Shown here: one piece after another, positions 9,836 through 20,980 of the stretch
How positions within the stretch are numbered: the stretch's first letter is position 1
How the letters are laid out: each line of letters begins with the position of its first letter
Source of the DNA: Piezodorus guildinii
Taxonomy: Eukaryota > Arthropoda > Insecta > Hemiptera > Pentatomidae
NCBI GenBank assembly: GCA_023052935.1
Contig: CM041292.1
Location: 100,723,926 to 100,787,925, forward strand
Reading direction: 5' to 3'
Length of the DNA: 64,000 nucleotides
Position numbers and translations under genes: made by a program
Notes under the pieces: generated by a model
Database searches by the model: none
Seen by the model: the letters and a program-made list of their open reading frames with translations, nothing else
Told to the model about the DNA's origin: nothing

Positions 9836-12074
9836 CTGGAAGGTATGTTTAAAAATGGAAATCCAATACATAATATGTTGTAGATTAAAATATAATATGA
9901 ATGTTTTAGGAATTTAAATTATTTCAATATTGGTTTTAATATTCATTATTGTTTTCAGTAATAAAACTAATGAGAATGAAGTAATCTTCTTCAAAAAGGT
10001 CATAAGCTATTGTAAAATGTTCATAATACATTTTAAAATATAAAATATAAAAAAAAATTCTAATAAATAAAGGTTTTATTTTAGAAGAGGATATGTCTAC
10101 ACTAGTTTATATAAAAATATCATACTATTCATAATAACAATTTTAATGGAATAATTTATTTTCAATTGTTTCGTCAGCGGTCGGAATAAGTCAGTTAACT
10201 CTATCGTATTTACAATAGGAAGGGCTGACTTATATGATTTACAGATAAAATCCTTTAAGACAGATCACTCTGCTGGCTGAAGGTAGGAGTATGTAGTTAC
10301 CGACTATTACTGTACCTGTTCCAAACCGTTCCAATACACAAATGGAAGAGTTCCAATTTACCAATACAGTTCCACAACCGTTCAACTGAATATAAAATGA
10401 TAAACAATTAGGCATTGTTTAGACTTAGCTTGCTGAATTACCCACAAAATTGAAAGAAATTTCAATAGCAATGCTTTACCTGATTTTATTTAACAACTGC
10501 ACTATATTAAAAAACGTTTAATTGGTGATAATTAAAAAACACAACTTTAATAGCAACCAACTACAAATATAAATTTAACTTGTATCAATACCATCTATTC
10601 AGCCACTTCTTGTCCATCACCACATTCACCAAGATTTCCGTGTAGATTTGCTAATTTCAGTTGAAATCAATAAATAAAATAAATATATCTCTTTACTTAT
10701 TTTATTCCAAAAATTTACCACCAAAATTTGTTTGGAATGTCAACTTTTCAAAGAAGTAAATTAGCTTATGTATTATTTTATTAACATTCAGAATTATGGT
10801 AAAAACTAATTTGCTGTATTCAAATTAATGTACTGGAGATACACTGAAAAATAATTATAAAGACAGCAAAAATTGCTTTCATGTAACAGTTTCGTGCATC
10901 TGATAATACTTAGGAAATTTAAAAAAACTACCTGAGAAAATGGCAAGGAATATATAGAAATCTACAGGATATTACTTTTATTGATTAGCGGTAAGGTATA
11001 CTTCAACAGATGGAGATCTAATCAAGTCTAAAATCATTTTACTTAACTTCTTGTTTGGCTTGAACTATATAAAAAACGAAGTAGCAACATAATGGGTTGG
11101 TTCTTTTAAATAAATCCTCAAACTTAAAAAATTATTTCGAAATTTCCGTGTGGATAAGAATATGCTTATAACGTCATATCAATTACTTTTTTTTTATTTT
11201 ATTTGATTTGATTAATTTGCTGGACATGGAATACATTGTGTGATATTGTTTTTCAAATATTCAGGATGAAAGAATGCAATATTTTTCAATTTATAATACG
11301 CTTTCGCTTACGTCCTTTGAGGTTTGAATACCTTTCTGTGAATTAAAAACATTATACATTTTCCACGTTGTTTAGTAAAAATGTTATGTTTGTCTTGTGT
11401 TATTTAAATATGAAAAATGCCGAAAAAAAAAAACAAGTGCTGGGTTTTCCGCCTGCAATGGCCCAATGCCCTGAAATTTTCCAATAACCGATACCTAAAC
11501 CGAGATATCATTTTTCGGTTATTATATCTGCTTCACTCTTATCTGGTTCCGCTATCTGGTACTGTTATTAAACGAAATAATTTTGTTACACTCATTTTTA
11601 TAATATAAATTATAAATAAATATAAAAGTTCTGCTACGGTGTTCAAAGAATTTAATTTTAACGCTTTTCTCATAAAGTTCGAAGAAGAAACCTTCCTATT
11701 ACTTCCAAAGAAAAATACCTTGTTACGAAATGCTTCCCAGAGTTTGTTCCCGTTATTTCTTTGTTGAATTTTAATTTCACGACAAAGAATGGATCAATTA
11801 AACCTTCAAAATTATTTAACAATTGTTTCAAATTGCAGAAGATGTTAAGAAATAACCTTAACTATCAAACAAGGACCAATGTAATCAATAAATTACTCAA
11901 ATCATTTATTTTTATTACTAGATCATTAAAGGGATTGTTTATTTTTTCTGATCCCGTCAATACATGCCATACTTAATTGAATCAGTAAGATATCTTATTT
12001 GATAAGAAAAGTATGAAGCTTAGAGTTTCATTCAATTATCTTAATCGGTCCACTTCAATATATTTTAACCTGTA
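9836..12074. other. No gene seen; AT-rich
   Basis: About 2.2 kb of AT-rich DNA. Open frames at 11417-11608 and 11761-11976 are Asn/Phe/Leu/Lys-rich with no recognisable motif, as expected by chance at this composition. Confidence 0.5.
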
Positions 12075-12330
12075 CTTCTACAACCCATGAAGGGTCTAGG
12101 GCTCAGGACTTATAAGGAATCGTACAACGAGGTGATTAGGCGTAGATAACACTCAGCCGCCAGGTTTTACCCTAATCTTTGGGTACACACTTTATGGAGG
12201 CTGGGTGTGCCCAGGATGGTCTCCAAACCCCAGGGTCACTAAACGGCTGAAATAAAAGAATAAATAATCCTGCTTCAGCCAAGATTCAACCTTGGGACAT
12301 GGAGAAAATTAGACGAGTGCTCCTATTATA
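12075..12330 (-). repeat. SINE B, copy 2
   Basis: Reverse copy. From left to right it shows the 3' end (ACAACCCATGAAGGGTC), GGTGATTAGGCGTAGATAAC, TTTATGGAGGCTGGGTGTG, CCCAGGGTCACTAAACGG, and a decayed B-box region (GCCAAGATTCAACCTTGG) near 12275-12295. The A-box end is poorly preserved. Confidence 0.7.
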
Positions 12331-13980
12331 TGATTTACGAACTACAATCTACCTGAATGATATGAAAATTTGATCACACCCAAAATCTTTCGAATTTTTG
12401 TGTTATTAGTAACATAGACTAAAATAAAATACTATTGTAAACGAAATATTCATAATACCATTACAATTAGTACCATAGCACCCTAGTCTGTTGCTAATGA
12501 CCATGTCGATGCATGCGCAGAGCAAGTCTAACAAAAACTGTTTTGACCATGCTTCGAAAGAGTACAGCACACCCTTGTCAGGATAAATAGTCGAGTGGGA
12601 ACATACCACATATAATTAAAAACAATATATGCTATTAAGTATATTTTTTAAGGTACACCATTTAAACAGAAAACTTCAGCCTTGAGCCTTAAGTAAAATT
12701 ACATATTTAAGTTACTTTAAAAATAGCTCCTCTATTACTATGCTCACAGGAAGTGAGGCAGAAAGTGGAAACACTGCTTTCGTAATAAATATTATAGATT
12801 AATGAATGATACATGTATTGTATATACACACTACAGCCTTAATTATGTGGTAACCCTAATATTGAAGAAAAAACCTGGAAGCTGAAAAAAAAAAACACAT
12901 TTTGATACTAATCAAATTCTAAATTTTAAAGATAACATTTATTATCATGTATTATGTCTTTAGGTAGACTGTGGATAGTAAATATTACCTTTATGTATTT
13001 TATTGGACTTAATTAGGATCCGTTGATAATTTTAAGAGATAGCTAACAAAGGAGATTAATTTGTTAAAAATCCGATTATAAGAAAAAATAAGATTATAAA
13101 TACAAACATAATCCGAATCATTCATTCCCTTTTCGAAATACAAAACTACAGTCATTTAAAAAACTATTATTAACACTAAGATTATCATAACTATTTTCGT
13201 GAACCGAATGTTCCATTTTTAGCCATCATTGCTCTAAATAAAGCTGTTTTTTGAATGCTATACACTTTTAATTATAACAAACCATTAAATTTTCCATAGG
13301 TATTGATAGTTCTAAAAAAAATAAGTATATATCATCCATTAAACATAGATAAACGTATCTTATATCTAAACGTGTGTAATAGCTAAAGATTTAAAAGATA
13401 TTCACGATTAAAAATAACATACGTAACAGTATGATGGTTCATATTGAAAGATTTAGAAAAATAAAAATCTATTATCCTGAATTTCGGAAAAAATTAAATA
13501 AATATTACTATATTATACATTTAGAATAAAATATCAGGATATTAATATTTTAAGGAATATAATCTTCTGATCATTTTTTTCTATAAGAAAAATGCGTTTA
13601 TTTTAAAGCAGACTACAGGAAAGAAAAAACGTGGTAATCTATAGAAGTCTACCGGAATTTTGAGGGAGTCCAGATTTGTCTCAGTTCCTAACCATTGGTC
13701 AAATTTATTTCTGAGGATTTATTCTAATAAAGTGAACAAAAGAGAAAAAATATACCATCTGTAGAGAGCCTTTACAGTTCTGGGATAAAATATGAGTGTC
13801 ATGAAAAAGTTAGATCCGTTTATCAAATCCTTTTACGATTTTTCCTTCAACATTGAACATCAGCTTTTGTTTTAGCAAAATTATTATTTAATATCAATTT
13901 AAATGTATACATTTTTTTAAATAACTGAAGCTTTGCTTTTGACTGAAATGATTTTTGCAATATTCCATAATTATTTATTT
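12331..13980. other. No gene seen; AT-rich
   Basis: No coding region, RNA gene or repeat family recognised. The open frame at 12406-12609 has no identifiable motif. Confidence 0.5.
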
Positions 13981-13984
13981 TCAT

Positions 13985-14222
13985 CTAATCTTGGCCGCTT
14001 GGTGTATTATCCTCAGATTCCATACCGCAATTCTCAATGATATGTATGTAACATGGTAGGAACATCACTCCCTATGCCTAGTTTTGTGAGTTGTCACCAG
14101 TTGGCTGATGAATCTCACATACCCGGGGTAATTTAAGAGGGAACCCCCACTTATCTGCGTGCTTGAAAAAGTCCTCCAGGGACTGGGATTTGAACTCAAA
14201 ACCTTTGGCGTGGTAGGCTGCA
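13985..14222 (-). repeat. SINE A, copy 2 (diverged)
   Basis: Diverged reverse copy. It has TTCTCAATGATATGTATG, CATCACTCCCTATGCCTAG, TTGGCTGATGAATCTCACAT, ACCCGGGG, and GGGACTGGGATTTGAACTC near 14180-14200 (the B box reversed). The tRNA 5' end beyond the B box is largely lost. Confidence 0.65.
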
Positions 14223-14969
14223 TTTTACATACTAAATATTGTATATCTTGCTATAGATATATTAGCTTGATTATCTATTATTAATCCAAGTACTATAGCT
14301 ATGCTAGTGGATCTTTTTCTCACTGAGGGAGCAATAGCCGTTAAATGCTCAGAGCCTCGTTCTATTGTCTGGAAAACATTCTATATCAGACTGACTATTT
14401 TGTAGGCTTATATGGCTTATTTTCGCATAAGATTTCAAAGTAGTTTTCTGTCGTGTTTAGGGTTGATTCCTATTCAGATTGTTCGCGTTAAAACCTCCGC
14501 CAATCGCAACTTTGTTGCTAGTTCACTGATGTAACAATGTATTGCTCTTATTTAATTATATTGTTATTAATATATCTTGTATAGTCAGAGATAAAATAAT
14601 TTATCCCAAATGTACAAAATAAACAATTACTCGAAGAATTAAAAGAAGACTAAATAAAGAAAAAATAAATAAATAAGAAATAAAAAAATAATAATAAAGT
14701 TAATATAATAATAACAACCTTGGCCACATTCATACCAATATACAATATTTACACACTACCCCTGGGGTCACCGGATCGAACCCCGAGACACACTAGGGGT
14801 TTCGAGGAATAATGCCAAAATTTGTTGCCCACATTTTCATAATAGTAACAATAATAATTTTTTTTTTCATAGCCCCTCTTGTTAGCTCTTCTTAAAAGCT
14901 TAATTTTTTAATATTTTCCTTTTTCTGCATCTAAGCATTTTAAGGATGTCAGGTATCTCTATAATCTCT

Positions 14970-14972
<3 letters not shown>
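14223..14972. other. No gene seen
   Basis: No gene recognised. A B-box-like GGTTCGATCCGGTGACC lies reversed at about 14767-14790 but lacks a partner A box, so no RNA gene is called. Confidence 0.45.

Positions 14973-15056
<84 letters not shown>
14973..15056. repeat. (AT)n microsatellite
   Basis: About 80 bp of uninterrupted AT dinucleotides. Confidence 0.95.
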
Positions 15057-15062
<6 letters not shown>

Positions 15063-15106
15063 CTTCTAAGAATCTAAAATGAGGTGATGAGGCTCACCAA
15101 GTAGAA

Positions 15107-15119
15107 CCTTAATCAAATA
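15107..15119. repeat. Target-site duplication, left, of RTE-like insertion
   Basis: CCTTAATCAAATA, identical to 15697-15709. The perfect 13-bp pair brackets the insertion. Confidence 0.85.
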
Positions 15120-15696
15120 ATAATAATAATAATAGGCTTACCGAACCCGAAGGTTCGATGCCGATACCACCAAACTTCGCTTGCATAGACTCGTCCAATG
15201 TTCACCGGTCAAGCCCAAGCCCCCGAGATCAGCCTTAATGCAATCCTCCCATCGACGCCTCGGCCTACCTTTCGGACGCCTACCAGTCGGTTCAGCGAAT
15301 ACCAACTTTCTCGTAATCCGTTCCTCACTAAGCCCAACAACTTTACGCGCCCATTTGAGTCTCCGCGATGCTATCAACTCAATTATATTCACAGGGTACA
15401 AACTCCGCAATTCCGCGTTATGCAACCTTCTAAACTCCCCAGTGGCCTCATCTCTCTTTGGACCAAATATTTTACGCAATACCTTATTTTCGAAAACCTT
15501 AAGCCGCTGTTCATCCTTTAAAGTAAGCGGCCACGTTTCACATCCGTAAAGAACCGTTGGAAGAATAATAGTTTTATAAATTCTAATCTTTAAGTTTTTA
15601 GATAGAAGCCGCGAACTAAGTAACTTAGCAACTGAATAATAACACGCATTTCCCACCTTTAACCGGGACTCCTGGATTTCATCATATCCTTATATT
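15120..15696 (-). mobile_element. 5'-truncated RTE-like LINE insertion with intact target duplications
   Basis: A 577-bp insertion read on the minus strand. It begins abruptly inside the pol C-terminus and ends in a short (TTA)n-type tail at 15120-15134, the type of 3' end known for RTE elements. Perfect 13-bp duplications flank it, and its reading frame is still open from the truncation point to the natural stop. It is therefore a fairly recent target-primed insertion cut short at its 5' end. Confidence 0.8.
15138..15690 (-). pseudogene. RTE-like pol C-terminal region
   Basis: Open frame of about 184 codons with no start of its own; the Met near 15656 is internal. It matches the region after the polymerase palm of insect LINEs: RLKVGNACYYSVAKLLSSRL, then IYKTIILPTVLYGCETW (thumb), VFENKVLRKIFGPKRDE, RRLHNAELRSLY, SRRLKWARKVVGL, and GRRPKGRPRRRWEDCIKADL before the stop at 15138. 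There is no catalytic YADD motif, so no activity is expected. The block order YGCETW...VLRKIFG...RGRPR-RW-D is typical of RTE-type elements and relatives. Confidence 0.8.
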
Positions 15697-15709
15697 CCTT
15701 AATCAAATA
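15697..15709. repeat. Target-site duplication, right, of RTE-like insertion
   Basis: CCTTAATCAAATA, the partner of 15107-15119. Confidence 0.85.
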
Positions 15710-16650
15710 CCAAATCTAAATCTCAACATTCTGCCATCGTTGAGGTAATCCAGAAGGTTTCAGCTTAACATATATAGGATTGTTTTAACTTTAACCGTTT
15801 CATAGAAACTTTAATGTTATGCTTGAAAAGTGGAGATGACGAAAACTTGTGTTAAGCCCGCACTACCTAATAGTCATAAAAATATAAAATGACACACTTT
15901 TCGTAGGGTGAACCTATTTGACTGGACTATGAGTTATTACTTTAATACATTGTGAGACACTTTAGCAGGAAAGACGTGCACGGGCGTGATTGAATCTTAT
16001 AGTCGATTAATGTACTACGATAAAGATGAATAATAATGAGAAATGGACGAGGTTACTGGGCCAAATTACTACTGCAAATGAAAATAAATAAATTTGATGA
16101 TTTAATCTTGAAAATGGTACAAATACAACATATAGTATGAACTTTACGACAGTTAAAATGTATTTTGTTGCTTGGTCAAAAATACATATCTAAAAATATT
16201 TTCAAAGAAGTATTAATGCCTCCATAGAAAACATTATTAATGGGTTACAGAAAACCCTAGTAAGCAAACACGATTAAATCAGGAGGATATCTGTCGCCCA
16301 TGGAGAACTGAAAAATTTTGTTTGAACAGTAAAATTTTAAAATAGATTGTTTTGGGAGGGATATAAGACACTCAAAAAATCTAAATTTATTTTAGGTCCA
16401 ACTTTGAAAGATTATATTCTTTCGAGCTCATTTCAAAAAAGTTAATGGCCAGTTCCTGGAACTTGGAAGTAAAGATACTGAAAAGGCTTTTAAGACTTCT
16501 GCTAAAGGTGTTTTTTTTTTCTTTAAATAAAAGCTTTCTAGAGTGTTGTTTTGAAAGCTTTGACGATTTCTTATTATTAGTATTTAGAGTTCATAGTTCT
16601 GTCCCGATTTTTTAAAATAAATATTTTTGTAATATTTACATTAAAATCTA
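15710..16650. other. No gene seen
   Basis: AT-rich. No coding region or repeat recognised. Confidence 0.5.
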
Positions 16651-16651
16651 G

Positions 16652-16800
16652 GGAGCAGTCTGTTCTAGTGGCTAGAGCGCTATTCTACTGTTCACCGGGT
16701 CCTGGGTTCGAATCCCGGCTATGACAGAATATTATTATTATCTAGCCGGGGACGACCCTAAGGTATGAATTGTAGAGGTACAGGTTTTTCGTTTCTTAGT
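16652..16800 (+). repeat. SINE B, copy 3 (internally deleted)
   Basis: Best-preserved tRNA-like head of the family: TTCTAGTGGCTAGAGCGC (A box, near 16665) and GGGTTCGAATCCCGGC (B box, near 16705). After GACGACCCTAAGGTATG the body is missing, and the sequence jumps to the family 3' end TTGTAGAGGTACAGG near 16780. About 150 bp of the core is deleted. Confidence 0.75.
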
Positions 16801-17394
16801 TTAAAATCTAAAATAAATAGTGGTAGAAAGTTATGTGAAATACCAAGGTAAAAACAAAACATATTTAAGAGCAGTGTATGTCAGATATTAAAGCAAAATT
16901 TTTAATATAACACTTTATATAAATCCTTTATAAAATAGTATTTAGATTAAAATAGGTCTTATTCCTTAAAAATAATCCTCCCAGTAACTATCTTATTTAT
17001 GTCCAAACACGAATGCCTTCTTAGCCTTATAGGAATTTTATTTCATACCAGTGTGAAATGAAGATTATCAAATCGTAATAAAATTTCTAAAAATCGATGA
17101 TTCAGGGTCCACCAAACTCCATCTTCAGAAAATCTCATCAATAGTAAATAAATACAATAAGAATGTGGAAATTAAAATCACTACCAGGTTCATATAAGAT
17201 ATGTTTATAGTACTTTATTTTAAAATAAGATTTAGAATTGAATATTAGTAATGACAGTATTGACATTATATTATAACCACTATATATCAAGAATTTTACG
17301 CCGCCACGGGACACCAGGGGCCCGCACTAGTCTGGCTAATGGGAAAGCGCGTACCACAGGTGGCCCGCACTAGTCTATCTAATCGGGCGGCGTG
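16801..17394. other. No gene seen; short internal duplication near 17.3 kb
   Basis: AT-rich up to 17280, then a more GC-rich stretch in which GGCCCGCACTAGTCT occurs twice (about 17318 and 17362). The GC-rich stretch probably belongs to the 3' end of the minus-strand LINE on its right. Confidence 0.4.
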
Positions 17395-18290
17395 GACCAT
17401 GGGTATTCATTTCCTCGTTCCTTATTTTATCTTTTCTTATTTCACCAACCTCCGGGGGTATTTCATTTCCGTAGCTGCAACTCTACTCCAGTGTCTGTCC
17501 AGCGAGACTAGTTTTAACTTCCAGCGGGACTAGCTCTCACTTCCATTTATATGGGTGGGTAGGTACACGGACTTGAAGATGTGTAATATTTGACTGTTTT
17601 TAATTCCCTCTTTCACAACACAGTGTTGCATATATCCTCTTAGCTTTCTTGATCCGATTTGAAAGCTTTTGGTCCATTTTCCCTTTTCTACTTAGGACTG
17701 CAACGAAGTAATTGTACTCCTGCGCTGTCTCCAAGACTTCTCATTTGCAGTGTATCAACACTTTTCTTCAAAACCAATTCGGCGTTTAATGACATGCCAT
17801 TCCTGTCTAGCTCAGCCTCCCACTCCATTACAACCTGTTGGGATTATCTTTGGTATTAGAAATGAGGACAATATCATCGGCGAAAATCGACACTTGTACC
17901 AGTATGGTCAGCATGTTCTATATTCCCACGACCGTCCGTGTTGTGTTTGTACCAGAATTGTTATATTTCTTCCATGAATATTATGAACAGGAGAGAACAT
18001 AGGCTGTCACCTTTCTGACATTCTTTCTCATTCGCCTCGTACATTTTTTCATTTATTCAACCTATACCTTTTGAATCATGGTACCTATGAAGATTTATTT
18101 GCATTTATAAATTTATTAGGAACATTTTTCGTGGCGAGATGTGCCATATTTGTTCTCTAGTGATGGAATCAAATGCTACCTTTATGTCTAAGAACGTCAG
18201 GTAGAAAGAACCTCTATTCCATGGCTTCTCAATATTTCTAATCAACAAAATTAAACTTTGGCATGTAAGCCCAGCCACACTATGTCATTT
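17395..18290 (-). pseudogene. Non-LTR retrotransposon pol, heavily decayed
   Basis: LINE pol relic with many frameshifts, recognised from motifs in order on the minus strand. Motif A reads FLDIKVAFDSITREQIWH at about 18130-18200. A degraded G-SPLLF block lies near 18000. The catalytic block FADDIVLISN is at about 17860-17895. A linker KIKKAKRIYATL-like block is near 17600-17660, and TEMKYPRR and RKDKIRNEE blocks are at about 17400-17490. The latter are typical of RTE-like insect LINE C-termini (EMKYLRR...RRDRIRNE). No frame is longer than about 70 codons, so it is long dead. Confidence 0.7.
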
Positions 18291-18359
18291 AAGGCATTTA
18301 ATTAACAATAAAATTAATGGTGTGATTTTACATCCATATAGCAAGTTGTTGTTTTTTAC

Positions 18360-18432
18360 ATCAGTAAAGTAAGTTAAATCAAAGTCGTTAGAGCCGTTTT
18401 TAAAATAATCGTAGAAAGGTGCAAAACTTATA
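18360..18432 (-). repeat. Dispersed repeat X, fragment
   Basis: Only the block TTAAATCAAAGTCGTTAGAGCC...AATCGTAGAAAGGTGCAAAA is present, the reverse of the CTCAAAAACGGCTCTAACG block of copy 1. Confidence 0.55.
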
Positions 18433-18865
18433 TATATATTTTTTTCTATAAATATGTAAAATAATGTCGCGAATTTTAGTTTTCGCGAGGCCCTTTAAAT
18501 CCACGCGACGGATTTTTATACGGTTTCGACTATCATTTATGGCAATTTTTCCTGAAGGTTTATAAGTAAAATAAATTGTAAGTTTTTTTTTGGTAGGGAA
18601 AATAAATTTTCTCGAATAAAGTCAACGAAAAGTTATTACTGAAATATGAGTAGTGATATAGACGTACCATATATATTGTTGGAAAACGGAATATTTAAAT
18701 AAAAATATCTATATCTAATAAGCAATAAAAAAAGCCTTACAAGTTAATAGAATGTTGTTATATACCCAAAAACGTAGGAACATATGTTATTTGAATTGTG
18801 ATAGGGAAGGTTATAGTGATTCAGTGTTGCCACCTTACAGTATCGTACTTCTTCTTCTTCCAGTG

Positions 18866-19090
18866 GCGCGACAGGCCGTGTAGGCCCTGGGCCTCGATGT
18901 GTAATCTCCTGGGAGATTACACTCGCGTTTCTCGATGCATTTTGTAGGGTAAGATCTATGCCTAATTTTGTGACTGGCCACCATTTGGCTGATGGGTCTC
19001 ACATACCCGGGGGAGAGGCTGTGAGTGAATTCCCACTTAATTACATCTTTATAAAAGCCCCGTCGGGACTGGGATCCGAACTCAAAGTAT
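18866..19090 (-). repeat. SINE A, copy 3
   Basis: Reverse copy with CGACAGGCCGTGTAGGCCC, GGAGATTACACTCGCG, CACCATTTGGCTGATGG, CATACCCGGGGGAGAGGC, and GGGACTGGGATCCGAACTC near 19063 (B box reversed). Its 3' tail (left side, about 18848-18863) is GAA units on the minus strand, not the ATA units of copy 1. The tRNA A-box end is missing. The 122-codon open frame over it (18835-19203) is not a gene. Confidence 0.75.
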
Positions 19091-20209
19091 CGTAGTATCG
19101 TACAGGCTATATTATTACACAAAGCACTCAAGATTTTAGAAAAAATATTGCCTACCAAATCGTCCGTAAGATTTTGAAATAAATGGAAAGTGTTTAAATC
19201 CATAAACTAATATTGTTATTAATATTTTTACGTTTAGATCATTTCAGGGAAACAAATGTTCCACTGTTAACTAAATGGAACTCCCATGGAAACTAACTCA
19301 AACTTTAAATATCTATTTTGGAATGTTAATTTGAATAATATAGGCATCATTTAACATAAGAAGAAAATAACCAGGACCGATTGAGATCTTTTGACCAGTT
19401 TATGTACCTAATATCTACCGATGATTAAATATTATGACAAATAGACGTTATAAAATTAATATCATATATAATTCCTAAATGCTCTTTTAGTTACGATGAA
19501 CTCGTTATCCCAAAATGATTTACTATTGATTGCTCAAACTAAAGTTTTCTTAACATAAATGACATCACATTTAAATTCCACCCGTATGAAGCAAAAGCGG
19601 GTAACTAATAAAATTTAAATAAATGAAATTATTGCCATCGAACCATTGAATAACACATGTTCTAATTGGATTAGAGAATAAGGCAATATGGGAAATTCAT
19701 TCCACACCCCGTTCATTAAGCCACTTCAACAACCTAACTGGCAAAACTCCTATAAACCAATTGGAACAAAACTCAACTAATAGGTTCTAACCGAGACAAC
19801 CTCGCTCTCTCCAAATATTCTGCTTCGCACACAGGAGCCTTCTTCTAATATGACTACTTCACAAAATACTTAACATGAAATCACTCTCATTTAATCAAAG
19901 AAAAAAATCCACTAACTTATCAACATAGAAAAATAAAAAGTCTGTATAACAAAGAATCCACTCGGTCCATTATCGTATTGCACCGAATCATTCCTTAATG
20001 ATCAAAATAAGTATCCCCGATTAACGGGGGACCAGCGATATTTGTTGAGAAAAATAGTTCTTTTAATAACATGAAGAAGTATTTGAAAGTCCGCAGCTTC
20101 TAATAGGAAGACTTTACACAGACTGCTTACTTTAATTAAATCATCATTATCTTAAAATAGGTTTATTATCATTTAAATATTATTATTTTTAGGCTATTGA
20201 ACGTCGTTT
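19091..20209. other. No gene seen
   Basis: AT-rich. No coding region or repeat recognised. Confidence 0.5.
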
Positions 20210-20521
20210 TGTTGTCTTTACTGTCCTTAAAAGTAAGCGATAATGACTTAAAATATAATTTGTTATGGTAAGGTTTTTTATTTAGTAGAAAAATGTTACG
20301 GGTCAAATCATTTGAAATCGTCCAAACCTTCGTGCTTGACATTTTGATTTTCATAATATTAGTACCATTTATTTTCTATCCTTTTTGGATTATGAAACTG
20401 TAAATACAGTATTTTTCTGGCTTATAATTTTAGTGTTGCAGCTGGTTTAAGTCAGCTTTTTGGATAACTACATGTGTTGTGAATACCTTTTTAATTCTTT
20501 TAATTTTTTAGATATAAAATT
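20210..20521. repeat. 310-bp direct repeat, left copy
   Basis: Runs from TTGTTGTCTTTACTGTCC to TTTTTTAGATATAAAAT. It is about 95 percent identical to 20679-20980, with a small indel near 20320. The two copies flank a piece of Gypsy pol. This may be a tandem duplication cut by or including that piece, or a pair of LTR-like sequences; no clear TG...CA ends, primer-binding site or polypurine tract were found. Confidence 0.8.
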
Positions 20522-20678
20522 ATGGTTGCAATGTAGTTAGTATCACAACTCTAGGTCCTCTGAAAAGCACATCTCCTTCAACTGTGAATTGGGTGTTTTC
20601 GACTCGATTTCTCAGAAATATTTCAATCAAATTGGATAACTCTTCTTCGGCTTGGTACGCTTGTTTTAGAGATTGATT
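20522..20678 (-). pseudogene. Ty3/Gypsy pol fragment (before the integrase)
   Basis: Nearly identical to 24095-24246. On the minus strand it reads LKQAYQAEEELSNLIE, then FLRNRVENTQFTVEGDVLF, then RGPRVVILTTLQP. This is the linker leading into the integrase zinc-binding region. It is only about 155 bp long and is cut on both sides by the 310-bp repeats. Confidence 0.8.
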
Positions 20679-20980
20679 TGTTGTCTTTACTGTCCTTAAA
20701 AGTAAGCGATAATGACTTAAAATATAATTTGTTATGGTAAGGTATTTTATTTAGTAGAAAAATGTGACGGGTCAAACCATACGAAATCTTCGTGCTTGAC
20801 ATTTTGATTTTCATAATCTTAGTACCATTTATTTTCTATCCTTTTTGGATTATAAAACTGAAAATACAGTATTTTTCTGGCTTATAATTTTAGTGTTGCA
20901 GCTGGTTTAAGTCAGCTTTTTGGATAACTACATGTGTTGTGAATATCTTTTTAATTCTTTTAATTTTTTAGATATAAAAT
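20679..20980. repeat. 310-bp direct repeat, right copy
   Basis: Partner of 20210-20521 in the same orientation. Confidence 0.8.

Noticed and set aside
11417..11976. Open frames of 63 and 71 codons
   Set aside because: Composition follows local AT-richness; no motif, splice signal or homology recognised.
14767..14790. B-box-like motif as evidence of another SINE
   Set aside because: No A box, body or tail of any of the three SINE families is present.
18835..19203. 122-codon minus-strand frame
   Set aside because: It lies across SINE A copy 3 and unrelated flank and has no protein-like conservation.
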